A DNA stretch of 64,000 bases from Tridacna crocea (GCA_943736015.1 OX031069.1:41202728-41266727); one strand, 5' to 3'. Shown: positions 43,669-53,605, counted from the first letter of the stretch. A program made the numbers and translations. Notes: generated from the sequence alone by a model not told the origin.

Positions 43669-43881
43669 TTAACCCCTATCCTGCTTAATAACTAATACGA
43701 AAAAATTTAATTCGACAGTTAGACCCCAAATAAAGCTATTTCAAAGGTATGTTTTGGAGAATACTTTATTTTTCTCGGGCAGTGTAGATCAAAGATCACA
43801 CTGCACGTTCTGTGCAGTGTGATGTTGATCTATACTGTCCGCAAAAGGTCTGTGATTCGCTCTCAGCTGTCTAAGGGTTAA
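43669..43881 (+). mobile_element. Family B MITE with paired arm changes
   Basis: TTAA at 43669-43672 and 43878-43881, ends CCCCTATCCTG and CTAAGGG. The hairpin reads gatcacactgcac / gtgcagtgtgatg, where the usual gatcagactgcac / gtgcagtctgatc has changed on both sides so that pairing is kept. Confidence 0.85.
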
Positions 43882-44041
43882 GAGTATACTGAAAAAAAAA
43901 AGAAAAACAAACACTATTAGTTGTGCATCAATTACGGGAATATCTGTCAAAAAGTAATTACTCAAATAGAGCCCCGCCACGCCTTTGGTTTTTCATTTTT
44001 CATGAATGAAAGTTGGTAAGACTTTCCTCGTAGTAAAAGTT

Positions 44042-44288
44042 CTATGGCCTGAAACACGCCAAAGAGGGCATTCGGACATTTGCGTAAAGTGTCGTCTCGA
44101 ATTAGCCTGCGCACTCCGCGCAGGCTAATCCGCGACGACACTTTCCATTTTTATGTAATTTTCTGTTTTGCGTATGTCTAATGAAGAACATAATCTAATG
44201 TAGTCGTAAAGTGCCGTCTCGGATTAGCCTACGTGGACAGGGTAGGCTGATCCGAAACAACACTGGACGCAAATGTCCGAATGCCCCA
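44042..44288. mobile_element. Family C MITE
   Basis: ggcctgaaacacgccaaaga left end. The first hairpin is perfect (gcctgcgcactccgcgcagg), the second diverged. The right end is truncated at gaatgcccc. It lies about 450 bp upstream of the gene's TATA box. Confidence 0.75.
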
Positions 44289-44742
44289 TTTAAAGTTGAA
44301 AGCTATAGAATAATAGATCGTTTTTAGCTTTATCTAAATAAAACAGTACAAAAGTGGAATACTCCTCGAAATGAATGAACATTACTTGAAGCTGTAGACA
44401 TGGAGTACTACCGTAAATAGTAACCTGTTTGTTGCCGTTCCGCACGCGACATGCCCCATTCTCATTGGCTGAGCGCCAAGCGCACTTTTATGAATGGGAT
44501 AGAATGAGTTTGTAGCGAGACATAACTAATGTAATATGTAAATATACAGCAAAAAGGTATGGGATAACGAGAGCCAAGTTCACGTGGTATTTTATTCAAC
44601 AAAAAGGAAGAACATACACAAGATGTATCGTGTCTCTCTGTCACATATTTTATTCTTGATTAATTTTTGAAGGAGAGACACAGACAGGAAAAAAAAACAT
44701 GGACAAAATGTTGGCTATCATTCGTGCGTGTGTGTATAAATG

Positions 44743-44752
44743 TATATATAAA
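44743..44752 (+). promoter_or_regulatory. TATA box of the 45.5-kb gene
   Basis: TATATATAAA followed by GG matches the TATA consensus well and is surrounded by non-repeat sequence. A start site would be expected near 44775-44785, giving a leader of about 690 bases before the ATG at 45466. An inverted CCAAT (CTCATTGGCTGAG) lies at about 44461-44475 and a CRE-like TGACGTAA at about 44893. A CCCTTTTGCAG at about 44930-44940 resembles a splice acceptor, so the leader may be spliced. Motif evidence only. Confidence 0.4.
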
Positions 44753-44819
44753 GGAATGCGAAGCTGAACGAATTGTTAGTGTAGCGTTAGAAGCAATTTG
44801 ATTAAAGCGAGGCTCAAAA

Positions 44820-44891
44820 ATGAAGGAGTTTATATCACTCCGTATTGGAAATGGTCAGTCAGTGACGGCCATAATTCCAGGCTTTATGTGA
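44820..44891 (+). other. Upstream ORF in the presumed 5' leader
   Basis: ATG at 44820 opens a 23-codon frame (starts MKEFISLRIGNG, ends PGFM) closed by TGA at 44889. It lies between the TATA box and the main ATG. If the leader is unspliced it would damp translation of the main frame. If the acceptor-like site at 44940 is used it would be removed. Its translation is not tested by anything in the sequence. Confidence 0.25.
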
Positions 44892-45465
44892 CTGACGTAA
44901 CGATGTTATATTTTGATGTTTTTAACATTCCCTTTTGCAGTGATCCGTTGACCAGTGGACTGGACGATATATAGCGGAGTGGAAGTGACTTGCAAATATT
45001 GAGAGCTGTCTGATGCTGCATGTTGCCTACTGATGCGGTGACAGTTACATCGTGAAGTTGGACATTTTAAAGATATTTAATGAGGAGAAACTTTGGAAAA
45101 GTGCTCGGAAATACAATTTATTTAGAAAGAAATTGTGAATTAAATTAATATTTTATCCTATTTCAACGGTAAATTTCATGACATAAAACCACTTTTACAC
45201 ACGATATATTAAGATAGTTGGGATTTTTTTTAAACGGATTGTGATTGAAATTTAAAACAGAAATTTAAACTGAAATTTATTTTCTAATATTTTTAGTTTT
45301 TGCTGTTGTGATTTGATGAAAGCCGTTCAGTCATGACAGATAAAGATAATTTTCATGTATGATGTTTGACATAGTAGATAGATCTGGACATAATACAACT
45401 TAATCATTCGGAGCAGGCTGCCGAGCATTACACTTGCCCAACAGTGGCATCATTGTGGGACAGGC

Positions 45466-45862
45466 ATGAGGGTCATGGTTCGAACTTTAACTGTCCTACT
45501 GGCGACTTACTACATCGTAGGGACTAGCGCAAACACGCCGGATTTAAAAGAAATTAAATCGAAAATACAACTTGAAATTGAGGTTGAGAAAATTAAGAAC
45601 AATATTATACGAAGATTAAGAAACAATGGGGCGCAGATAGACTTACCTCAGGTAGGCCAGTTTAATCCAGACAGCACCTCGTCCCGAATTATCACGGATG
45701 TCAATGCCATTCCGACCCCGCAAACCCCGGACAAGAATTCCAGAGGATCAAGCGTCATGTCATCACACATCGTGGACCCTAATGGGTTCCCGAATGGCAA
45801 GCCACCAGAAGCGAAACCTAAGTCTAAACCTTTGATTGTAATCGGCGAACCTAGGAGCAAAA
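45466..45862 (+). CDS. First coding exon of a secreted protein, possibly a TGF-beta-superfamily ligand precursor
   Basis: Seen: the ATG at 45466 is the first in-frame ATG after an in-frame TAA at 45391. Residues 1-22 look like a signal peptide (basic MRVMVR start, hydrophobic TVLLATYYIVG core, likely cleavage after TSA). Next come a charged helix (about residues 25-50), then a Pro/Ser/Asp-rich stretch without cysteines (about 50-132). The frame runs to a stop at 45880-45882, but GTAAGG at 45863 is a good splice donor, so I end the exon at 45862. Family knowledge: TGF-beta and myostatin propeptides carry an early helix of the form IEAIKxQILxKLR. Here VEKIKNNIIRRLR aligns with the same hydrophobic spacing and the same I, K, I, L, R residues. 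Myostatin's first coding exon is of similar size. The CxxC usually just before this helix is absent and no mature cystine-knot domain is seen in the window, so the family call is tentative. It could also be an unrelated secreted protein. That this is a real exon is better supported than its family. Confidence 0.6.
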
Positions 45863-45931
45863 GTAAGGAAAAAACTTTTTAGTAATTTATCTTTTCTGTT
45901 ACTCTTTTCTGCCAAAATATGACTCTAATTT

Positions 45932-46194
45932 GACTTGCAACACGCAAAAATGGACGTTCGGACATCTGCGTAAAAAGTCGCCTCGGATCAGCCTGCGTAG
46001 TCCGCGCAGCCTGATCCCAGACGGCACTTTCCGATTTTATGATTTTTTTTCTGTTTTGCGGAAGTCGACTGAAGGACAAAATCTAATGTAGACGTAAAGT
46101 GCCGTCTCGGATTAGCCTGCGCGGACTGCGCAGGCTGATCCGAGACGACACTTTACGCAAATGTCTGAATGTCCATTTTTGCGTGTTGCAGGCC
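45932..46194. mobile_element. Family C MITE in the first intron, in the centre of a palindrome
   Basis: 263 bp, ends gacttgcaacacgc and gcgtgttgcaggcc. Outside the element, gccaaaatatgactctaa (left) and ttagagtcatattttggc (right) are perfect complements. Joined without the element they would form a palindrome of about 40 bp. It begins about 70 bp after the splice donor. Confidence 0.8.
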
Positions 46195-46249
46195 ATGTTA
46201 GAGTCATATTTTGGCAAAAGGGGGTCATTCTACTGTGTCGCCGTGATGC

Positions 46250-46440
46250 ATGATTGACTGATTGATTGAATTGTGATTTACGCCCACCGCTTTCAACAAT
46301 ATTCCAGTCATATCACGGAGACGTCTTCATATATTTTCTTCCACAATGCAGTAGTAGAATAGGGCACTGAAGCGTCTTGCCCAAGGACATTCATATGAAA
46401 ATTCCAGTGGAACAAGTGAATGATGAATAATTCTAAGCAA
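46250..46440 (-). repeat. SINE-like fragment
   Basis: gattgattgaattgtgattt and cccaccgctttcaacaatat resemble a SINE tail region. cttgcccaaggaca recurs, inverted, near 50410 (tccttgggcaagacac). Head not identified. Confidence 0.4.
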
Positions 46441-46499
46441 GTCTTCACATTTGTTATGGATCAATAGATTCTATTCTCGTAAAATAGCCAACTGAATCC

Positions 46500-46612
46500 T
46501 GAGGTATACAGGTCCTTTGACAGGTACAAAATTAATGTTCAGGAAAAACTTTCGATGCAGATCAGCCTTCGCGGACTGCGCTGGCTGACCTGTGTCGATA
46601 CTTGTTGCAGAT
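46500..46612. repeat. Family G hairpin repeat
   Basis: cgatgcagatcagccttcgc, loop ggactgc, gctggctgacctgtgtcgat. The arms pair with mismatches. Confidence 0.55.
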
Positions 46613-46616
46613 GCTG

Positions 46617-46836
46617 TAACTCTTTCCCACACAATCCCCTATGTTAAACGACTCTGAGAAAGAAGCCTTTTGTGAAAAGGAGAAATTGCTGGTAGCATGC
46701 ATTTTCTCCTTTTTCCCCATAATGCTTTCTTCCATTCCAGAAAACAAATTTCAAATTTTCAGTCACTTTTATTTTGTCGTCTGCAAATGCTTTGAATTTG
46801 GACAATTCTGAAATTTTGTCGTTTGGTAAAGAATTC
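46617..46836 (+). mobile_element. Family A MITE, shortened left arm
   Basis: Left end aactctttcccacacaatcc. The outer left arm is deleted (gccttttgtgaaaaggagaa). Right end ttgtcgtttggtaaagaatt. Confidence 0.7.
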
Positions 46837-46984
46837 AATCCCCGTTCACAAAAGATGGCTCTTTGATGTGGTGTCAACTTTTTTTATTCTTTACCATTAC
46901 GTCATTTGAACCTGTCGCTTCTGAAAACAATTACAGATGATAACGCTATATTTGCTATAGAGCCTTGATTTGTATCCCAATGTA

Positions 46985-47155
46985 TAGTAAACATTGTAGG
47001 AAAAGGAGAAAATGCTGGTTACCAGCATTTTCTCCTTTTCCCACAATTTTTTTCTGAAGGCTTCTTTCTCAGGGTTACTAGCATTTTCTCCTTTGCCTGC
47101 AGCGTTTTCAAAAGTTACCATTCTTATGACAGTAAAAGCACGGGATCGTTTGGTT
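46985..47155. repeat. Family A copy with a repeated hairpin arm
   Basis: A perfect hairpin at about 46993-47050 is followed by a second right arm (ctagcattttctcctttgcc). Left terminus absent. Confidence 0.6.
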
Positions 47156-47159
47156 AAAG

Positions 47160-47361
47160 GCTTGACTCTTTTCCAAACGACAAAATTTGTGGATAGGTTC
47201 AAATCTTAAGTACCTGTCGAGCATGAATTAGATGTGCTTTAAATAGATAAACATTTTTGAAAGGCTGGAAAACATTACGGGAAAAGGAGAAAAATGCTGG
47301 TTACCAGCACTCGTTTGCTTTTCCCAAACTGTTTTCAAAAGCCTTCTTGTGAAGGTTCATT
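47160..47361 (-). mobile_element. Family A MITE, diverged
   Basis: Left end ctcttttccaaacgacaaaa, hairpin gagaaaaatgctggttacca against agcactcgtttgcttttccc. The right end runs into the TTAA of the next copy. Confidence 0.6.
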
Positions 47362-47589
47362 TTAACTCTTTACCAAACGACAAAATTTTAGACGGGTCCA
47401 AATTGAAAGCGCTTACAGACGACAAAATAAACATAAATAAAAATTTGAAATCCCTTTCCAGCAGGGTAGAAAACATTGTGGGAAAAGGAGAAAATGATGG
47501 TTATCAGCATTTTCTTCTTTTTCCACAATGTTTTCAAAAGGCTTCTTTTTCAGGGCCGTGAAAACCAGGATAGTTTGGGAAAGGGTTAA
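47362..47589 (-). mobile_element. Family A MITE, intact 228-bp copy
   Basis: TTAA at 47362-47365 and 47586-47589. Ends CTCTTTACCAAACGAC and AGTTTGGGAAAGGG. Hairpin has two to three mismatches. Confidence 0.85.
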
Positions 47590-48118
47590 TATGAAAATGT
47601 GTAGTAAAGAGAGTTAAGTGTAAATTCTAGTCCACTGAAACATATCAAAACTCGATCGGGAGTTTAGAAGTTGTCTCTGTTAAGGATATGCTTAGAAAAT
47701 CAAACAAAGAGATAATGTTGGCGTCTTATCCGGGTGTACACTGTTTGACAAGATTATATTTGTCAAGACGAGGCACAAACAGTTTCGGTTAGATATCCCT
47801 CCACTGTAAAATATAGGTCACTGTTATTAGAGTATAGAAGTTTTAATATATATATACTACTCAAAATTTACTATATATATATATACTACTCACCTTAAAA
47901 GATTCACCCTGAAATATTTGTGGCATGTATCACGTATGGTTTGAGAATATGCAAAACTATTGTAACATATAAACTTTTACAGAACTATGTAGGTCATCCC
48001 TATCAAAGTTTGAGTAGTATACTTGAACGTCGATATTTTGTAATTGTGAGTTACAAGGCAAAAGCGAAGAACGGGTACAAAGAAGTAGATGGTGTTATAT
48101 ACGTATCTTCATGTTGAC
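47590..48118. other. Unassigned sequence
   Basis: No gene seen. tatatatactactcaaaatt followed by tatatatatactactcac at about 47850-47893 is a direct repeat around TA runs. Confidence 0.4.
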
Positions 48119-48310
48119 TGATTAATTGATTGATTGAGAATTTGACTGATAAATTGATTGTACGATGGTGTTAATACGCCGTACTATTCATTATAGCAGT
48201 TATATACAGGGGACCAGTGCACCTATTCATATTTTCCTTGAGTTTTTTTTTTCTTTGCAAGTAGTTTGCACAATATTCTTGTCAAGACATCGACTGCTTT
48301 CAAAATTCTT
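48119..48310 (-). repeat. S1 SINE, tail and partial body
   Basis: gattaattgattgattgaga tail, then ggaccagtgcacctattcat and gtagtttgcacaatattctt. The body ends near cgactgctttc. Confidence 0.5.
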
Positions 48311-48349
48311 CTTCCATTCGGCTCGTTAAGACTCGGGACATACTGATGT

Positions 48350-48465
48350 GATTCAAAAATTAAAATTTGTGTTGGAAAGGATAGAAAACATTCCGGAAAA
48401 TAGAGAAAAAAATAATGCTAGTTTTCCTACAATGTTTTCAAAAGCCCTTTTCTTTGGGGTCGACA
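48350..48465 (-). repeat. Family A core, diverged
   Basis: gatagaaaacattccggaaa / ttttcctacaatgttttcaaaag with a collapsed tip. Confidence 0.45.
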
Positions 48466-48510
48466 GGTCGAATCTTCGAAGAATATGACATGTGCAAATA
48501 ACATGCGCAG
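48466..48510 (-). repeat. Family D terminal fragment
   Basis: acaggtcgaatcttcgaaga and atatgacatgtgcaaat are the complement of the left end of family D. Only this end is present. Confidence 0.5.
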
Positions 48511-48524
48511 ATAACATGCGCAAA

Positions 48525-48670
48525 AAACACATTTGCAGACAAAAACTCAATTCTGACTCAAATGATGATATATGTCTACAGAAGGGTAGAAAACGTTGTT
48601 AAGACAGGAGAAAATACTAGTTACCAGCATTTTTTTCCTTTTCCAACAATGTTTTCTCCTTCCTCAGATA
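48525..48670 (-). repeat. Family A copy, right end missing
   Basis: acacatttgcagacaaaaac, gggtagaaaacgttgttaag, gagaaaatactagttaccag and ttccaacaatgttttct. Confidence 0.5.
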
Positions 48671-48807
48671 CAGTACTGTTTAATAAAGTGTCATGTGTTG
48701 TAATCTCCGTATGGTGTGCTCGTATTTACCTTAAAATGTACTTTTCGAAACTATTTTATCAAATTCAAAATCATGATTTATATTATCGGTGAAAAGATCC
48801 CCTTTCA

Positions 48808-49055
48808 TCCCTTTCCCAATCAATTTCTGGTTTTCACTGCCCGAAAAAAAGAAGCCTTTCGAAAACATCGTGAGAAAAGGAGAAAATGCTGATTTGTATT
48901 GTTATTTCATATAAATTTCAGTGATATATAGATTTTTTGATTTGGTGTGATGTGAAATTTCTAAATACCCACCTTTAAACGGACAGGGCAGATTAGAGAT
49001 TGGACTACAAGTTTAGTGCAGTCTGATCTTATGGCATATTTGCCGCAAAATCGTG
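48808..49055 (+). repeat. Family A left half joined to family I and B pieces
   Basis: 48808-48892: cctttcccaatcaatttctg to gagaaaatgctg (left half of A). 48893-48985: the family I start, read in reverse (tttcagtgatatatagattt, acccacctttaaac). 48985-49055: a B-like hairpin remnant (ggactacaagtttagtgcag). Confidence 0.45.
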
Positions 49056-49261
49056 AAAGGCCCGAAAAGACCGAAAAATTTTGAAACGAAAGCAAGTGTA
49101 TATTATTCAAATTCATTTTTTAAAGACATATTTCAGCATTTTAAGGTGAATTCTTTTGTTGTTTATTGCCATAAATGGAATGCGCTCTTTTTTTGTTTTG
49201 TTTATGATGTATATGAGACGTGGCAAGTTACAGGTGTAAAAGTGATGAGCACATTTCACCA

Positions 49262-49480
49262 TCGTGGTGTCCGTGGTTGTGAGATAGAGCGTCGGTCTCG
49301 TAACAATCAGGACCTGAGTTCGATACCCGGGAGCGGATGTCTTCTCTGGGATCCTTCATTGGCACCGCATTTGGCGCGAGCACTGGTGTAGTTCCCAGGA
49401 CGCAGAATAGAGAGAGATTAGCATAAGTTGTAAGAACTTGTTTCCCAATCGATGTAAAATAAATATAATAAAACTTAACA
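49262..49480 (+). mobile_element. S3 tRNA-derived SINE
   Basis: gtggtgtccgtggttgtgag, A-box-like ggttgtgagatagagcgtcg, B-box-like gagttcgatacccgggag, body agttcccaggacgcagaata, tail aaataaatataataaaac. The B box is better kept than in the 11-kb copy. Confidence 0.8.
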
Positions 49481-49554
49481 TTTCAGCATATTTTCTTTTA
49501 GCTCTAAAGGCCCAACGCTTTGGTGCATTTTCACCAACACTTCTTGAAGATATA

Positions 49555-49935
49555 TAGGATTTTTTTTTCGGTAAAAGATCGAAGTTTATTTCATCGAGTG
49601 AACATTTGCGTTTCTTTCGGTGAAAAGTGACAGCCACTCCTGAATTTATTACCGACGATGTTGACTTGATAAAATGAATTTCGATCTTCCACCGAAAAAA
49701 AAAAACTATTTATTTCATACTTTTAACTCTTTCTAGAAAAAACTTTATCAAAATCAAGTACAGCTTTTTTTTTTTCAATTATTCCCCGTCGCGTACCCCC
49801 TGCGCATAGCAAAGCATAAAGATATTACGTCAAGGACGAGACATGTAAATGACAACATATTTCCGTCTGATTGTGAACCGCGCACATTTTACCTAGGTAA
49901 CCAGAATATAAAAATCGATGTTTTCACTGGTCGTA
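49555..49935 (+). repeat. Family E repeat
   Basis: ttcggtaaaagatcgaagtt hairpin part, ttaactctttctagaaaaaa, ccctgcgcatagcaaagcat, gatattacgtcaaggacgag, tttacctaggtaaccag. The right end stops near ttcactggtcg at the next repeat. Confidence 0.65.
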
Positions 49936-49936
49936 C

Positions 49937-50185
49937 CAGTGGCGTCGATCAAGATTATGCGCCAAGCTGCACGTTTTAGCACGTATTACCAAGGTTTCAG
50001 TGATGTCAGTTCCCAGTGACGTCAGTTTTCATTGAATTGGGGCTCTCAGAAGGGAAATTCTACTTCGTCGGTGTTCTCAATTTTTACACACACATACACA
50101 CAGCTGGCAGGGGCGACATGATTCACTACAGCTGTGAACAAGTTTCCAAGTCCCCTGTCACCGGACGGCACAACTAATAAAGGTC
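49937..50185. repeat. Family F repeat
   Basis: gcgccaagctgcacgtttta, ccaaggtttcagtgatgtca, ccagtgacgtcagttttcat, ggggctctcagaagg, then only one arm of the hairpin (gattcactacagctgtgaac, caagtcccctgtcaccgga). Confidence 0.65.
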
Positions 50186-50289
50186 CCGTGTTACAGTGGT
50201 ATTCACCGAGTACTTTAACAAGCAAGTAACTATCTCCCGTAACACAACCAACTGCCCTCAGGGGGCGTCGCCCATAAAGGGAACCGTTG

Positions 50290-50600
50290 GCAACAATAAA
50301 TAAACACAAATTCAATCAATCAGACAGAAGGTATACTGATAAACAATCTGCCATATCAAAATTGCTAATTCATCGTTCTTATGCAGATCATGGTTTTTAT
50401 GAAAGTGTCCTTGGGCAAGACACTTCAGAGCCCGAGCCTGGTAATGGTAAAACCCGGGAAAAACTTGAATATGTGAGCTGTCGCCGTAATATGACTTAAA
50501 TGACTGAAATAAGTTTTTTTCGGGGGGGGGGCAGGGGGGGGGGGGCAGGGGGGGCGGGGGTTAAAACACAATCAAATCAATCAATCGTGTACTTCTTGTA
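50290..50600. repeat. Repeat region with a G-rich run
   Basis: gtgtccttgggcaagacact and gtgagctgtcgccgtaatat match a piece at 20785-21090 (gacactccagagc, gggagctgtcgccc) that is split there by the 20820 MITE. 50520-50562 is almost pure G with four or more G-runs. Confidence 0.5.
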
Positions 50601-50699
50601 CAACTATTGTATAAGAATCGTTCAGTCCTTTATTACCAATTATGGTAATTTAAGTATCCACTAATTATGGATTCAAGAATTCCATTTTGTATAATAACC

Positions 50700-50822
50700 G
50701 TCTAAATCACACGGCACATTTGGTTTTTGACATTCAGAAAATTGACCGGTGGCAAAAAGTTTCGACCCAGGTCAGCCTGCGGGACAGCGCGGGCTGACCT
50801 CGGCCGATATTTTTTGCAGATT
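50700..50822. repeat. Family G hairpin repeat
   Basis: tttcgacccaggtcagcctg, loop cgggacagcg, cgggctgacctcggccgata. Confidence 0.65.
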
Positions 50823-50824
50823 TA

Positions 50825-50995
50825 ATGACTCATTACCAAATGCCTCGTCCAAATCGAAAAGGTCCGCAGTCGACAAAATAAAAGTAACTGAAAATTTGAA
50901 ATTTGTTTTATGAAGGGTAGAAAACATTGTGGGAAAAAGGAGAAAATGCTGGGTCGTCAAAAATAGCGATTGTGTAGTTATGGGTTTAAGTACCC
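50825..50995 (-). mobile_element. Family A MITE lacking one hairpin arm
   Basis: Left end ctcattaccaaatgcctcgt. The hairpin stops after gagaaaatgctg and jumps to ggtcgtcaaaaatagcgat, so tip and right arm are deleted. Right end gtgtagttatgggttt. Confidence 0.7.
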
Positions 50996-51042
50996 TTTTC
51001 ACAGAGTGTGGCTCATTTTTTTTTTTTTTTCAACCACTAAGA

Positions 51043-51312
51043 TTGGTTGGTCGGTTGTATTGGGGTTTACCGCCACTTTAACAGCTAAGTTCATATCATG
51101 GCGGTCGGTGACACACATGTGTTTCCTGGCTTTCTCATACCAGTACTAACACTACTTTCTTTCCAAAGCCACCGACTACTATTCTCACATGCTTCAGCAG
51201 AGGTGAAAAGCGAAAATACGCCGGAAAGGAAGTTCGCCTCAACCGGGTATCGAACTCACAACCACCAGGTCATGAGTCCGACACGCTCACCACTGAGCCA
51301 TCCGGGCGGGCT
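51043..51312 (-). mobile_element. S2 SINE with exact 12-bp target duplication
   Basis: caaccactaaga at 51031-51042 and 51313-51324. The head at the right keeps both boxes (catgagtccgacacgctcac; gggtatcgaactc). Probably one of the youngest SINEs here. Confidence 0.9.
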
Positions 51313-51356
51313 CAACCACTAAGACCTTTCGTTCATTTTCTATTTCTTGAAATTAA

Positions 51357-51585
51357 TTAACTTTTTATTAAACAATCCCTGTTTTTTACGACCCAGACTA
51401 AGAAGCCATTTGAAAACATTGTGGGAAAAGGAGAAAATGCTGGTAACCAGCATTCTCTCCTTTTCCCACAATATTTTCTACTCTTCTACAGCCAAGTTTC
51501 ATTTTTGTAGTCACGTTTATTTTGTCGTCTGCAAATGCGTTCGATTTGGACAAGTCTAAAATTTTGACGTTTGGTAAAGAGTTAA
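51357..51585 (+). mobile_element. Family A MITE, complete (229 bp)
   Basis: TTAA at 51357-51360 and 51582-51585. Hairpin with one mismatch (ccagcattctctccttttcc). Right end gacgtttggtaaagag. Confidence 0.85.
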
Positions 51586-51814
51586 GGAGACGAAAAAGGA
51601 TTTAGAATGGATGGTTAGTCTGTGCCCTGGGGAAGGGTTAGTAGATATTACACTAAAGTGAAAATCATTTATTATGAAAGCTATTATAAAGCTGTTTACC
51701 TAAATATTGAATAAGTAATTGTCACACTGTTCTTGATGTTGTCGCTTAGGGCATCACAAACTCACATAAAAAAGCTAGCCCCTTCACCCTTTACCTTGTG
51801 ACAAAAGTTTATAC

Positions 51815-52330
51815 CCTTCGTTATTTCATGCTTTCCGGTAGGATATCGAGAAATAGCAGTGAAAATATTTGTCGATCTTACACTGGTACCACCAGTGAAA
51901 AATACCGATTTTCACGCTCTTGTTGCCTAGATAAATTGTGCGTGCCTCACAACCAGGTGGGAAATATGACGTCATATACCTTACATTCCTCGCGCTTGAC
52001 GTAATATTGTAATGCGTTGCTAAGCGGGAGGGGTACGTCACGGGGAATAACGGAAAAGAACAGTACTGGATTTTGATAAAGCTCCTCCCAGAAAGGGTTA
52101 AAAGCATGAAATAAATAGAATGTTTGTCTTTTTTCGGTGAAAGATGGAAATTTATTTCATCTCGTGAACACCATCGGTAATATTTTCACGAGTGGCGCAA
52201 TTTATTTCATCTCGTGAACACCATCGGTAATATTTTCACGAGTGGCTGCGCCACTCGTGAAAATATTACCGATGGTGTTCACGAGTTGAAATAAATTTCG
52301 ACCTTTCACCGAAAAAAAAAAAATATCCTC
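51815..52330 (-). repeat. Family E repeat with triplicated hairpin part
   Basis: Main body as in the 8.8-kb copy. At 52139-52315 the block tttatttcatctcgtgaaca, ccatcggtaatattttcacg occurs twice in direct order and once inverted, making a long hairpin around tggctgcgcca at about 52250. Confidence 0.7.
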
Positions 52331-52839
52331 TATATATTAAGGTAGTAGGCTCTGAATACTTCTTCTTCAATATGGCATAGAAAATTCTTGATAGTTGATA
52401 AATACGGATTTCTACAGATAAAATAGTTTTGCTCATTCTAACCGTCCAGAAATTTCTTTTAAGTCTATTTTGAAATTATTTGTTGATATTTTTGTCGGTT
52501 TACCAGAGAAGGGAGGTAACTTTAATCTCCCTTTGTAATGAGAATGTAGTGGTTTTAGATTTATAAATGATAATTCTAAGAAGGATAAAAAGGAAAAAAG
52601 TGGCTAGGTTAAAGTAATACAATAATACCCATTTTTAATCATGTATATTTTGTGGGATAACATTATAGTGGAAATAGTTTTTTCTAGCGTGCGTCCACAA
52701 CCTTAAAGGTGGCCCTTCAGATTTTGAGGAAAAAAATTACAAAAAAAGAAAAACCTTTATACTTCCAAAACCTTATAATTTTCATTCATAAGAGCCCAGT
52801 AGTCGAAAACCATTCGACAACAAGAGAAATTAGAGATTT

Positions 52840-53210
52840 ACTACAGCCCAGGTCGACGCTGATGGGAAACACGGTCTATCTTTGCATTGTTCATTCATAC
52901 GTATACTGGAAATACACAGACGAAGGTTCAAACATAGCGTCGAAGAAGACATTATGGAAAATAAGTACATGTTTGTAATGTTATGGAATTTAAGCGTCAT
53001 TAGTCACGTGGCAGTCACTTAACATTTCCACAATACCTTTTTTTTCTATTATTTTTTGCGCAAAATCTAAAAATAGCTACGTAGCCTTTTAGGTGAATGC
53101 CACTATCTTTTTTTTATATCATGATTCTTATCATTGATAAAATTTCAGTGACATATATATTATTTAATCTGGTGTGATGTGAAAAACCTAAATACCCACC
53201 TTTGAGAGTA
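52840..53210 (-). repeat. Family I repeat, reverse orientation
   Basis: acagcccaggtcgacgctga, tacgtatactggaaatacac, gtcattagtcacgtggcagt, ctacgtagccttttagg, atacccacctttgagag: the reverse of the 18.3-kb copy. Confidence 0.7.
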
Positions 53211-53261
53211 ATTGTTACCGAAAAATTCATCGTACCTCAAACAAAAGAATTTTAATGTTAA

Positions 53262-53605
53262 AGGGTTAAAAAAATATTCTGGGAAATGAGAACATACAGA
53301 TTAACAACATTTTTCCTTTTCCCACAATGTTTTCAAAAACATTTTTTTCGAGACCGCTGAAACTCAAGGTTGATTATTAAAGATTCAATTGCTAGATCAT
53401 GAAAAACAAAAAAGAAAACAAATTTAAGCTGGAGTAAAACACCCTAACTTTGTGATTTTACTTTTCACCACCAGTCCCGAATTTTGACGATCCCGAGAAA
53501 GAAGCTTTTTAACCCATTACCACACAATCTCTACTTTTGACGACCCTGAGAAAGAAGCCTATAGAAAACAATGGGGGAAAAGGAGAAAATGCTGGTAACT
53601 AGTAA
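53262..53605 (+). repeat. Three family A pieces
   Basis: 53262-53385: a diverged copy (gggttaaaaaaatattctgg, cttttcccacaatgttttca). 53470-53508: a left-flank scrap (cccgaattttgacgatcccg). 53508-53600: the left half of a good copy (ttaacccattaccacacaat, gagaaaatgctggtaactag), its right half missing. Confidence 0.55.
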
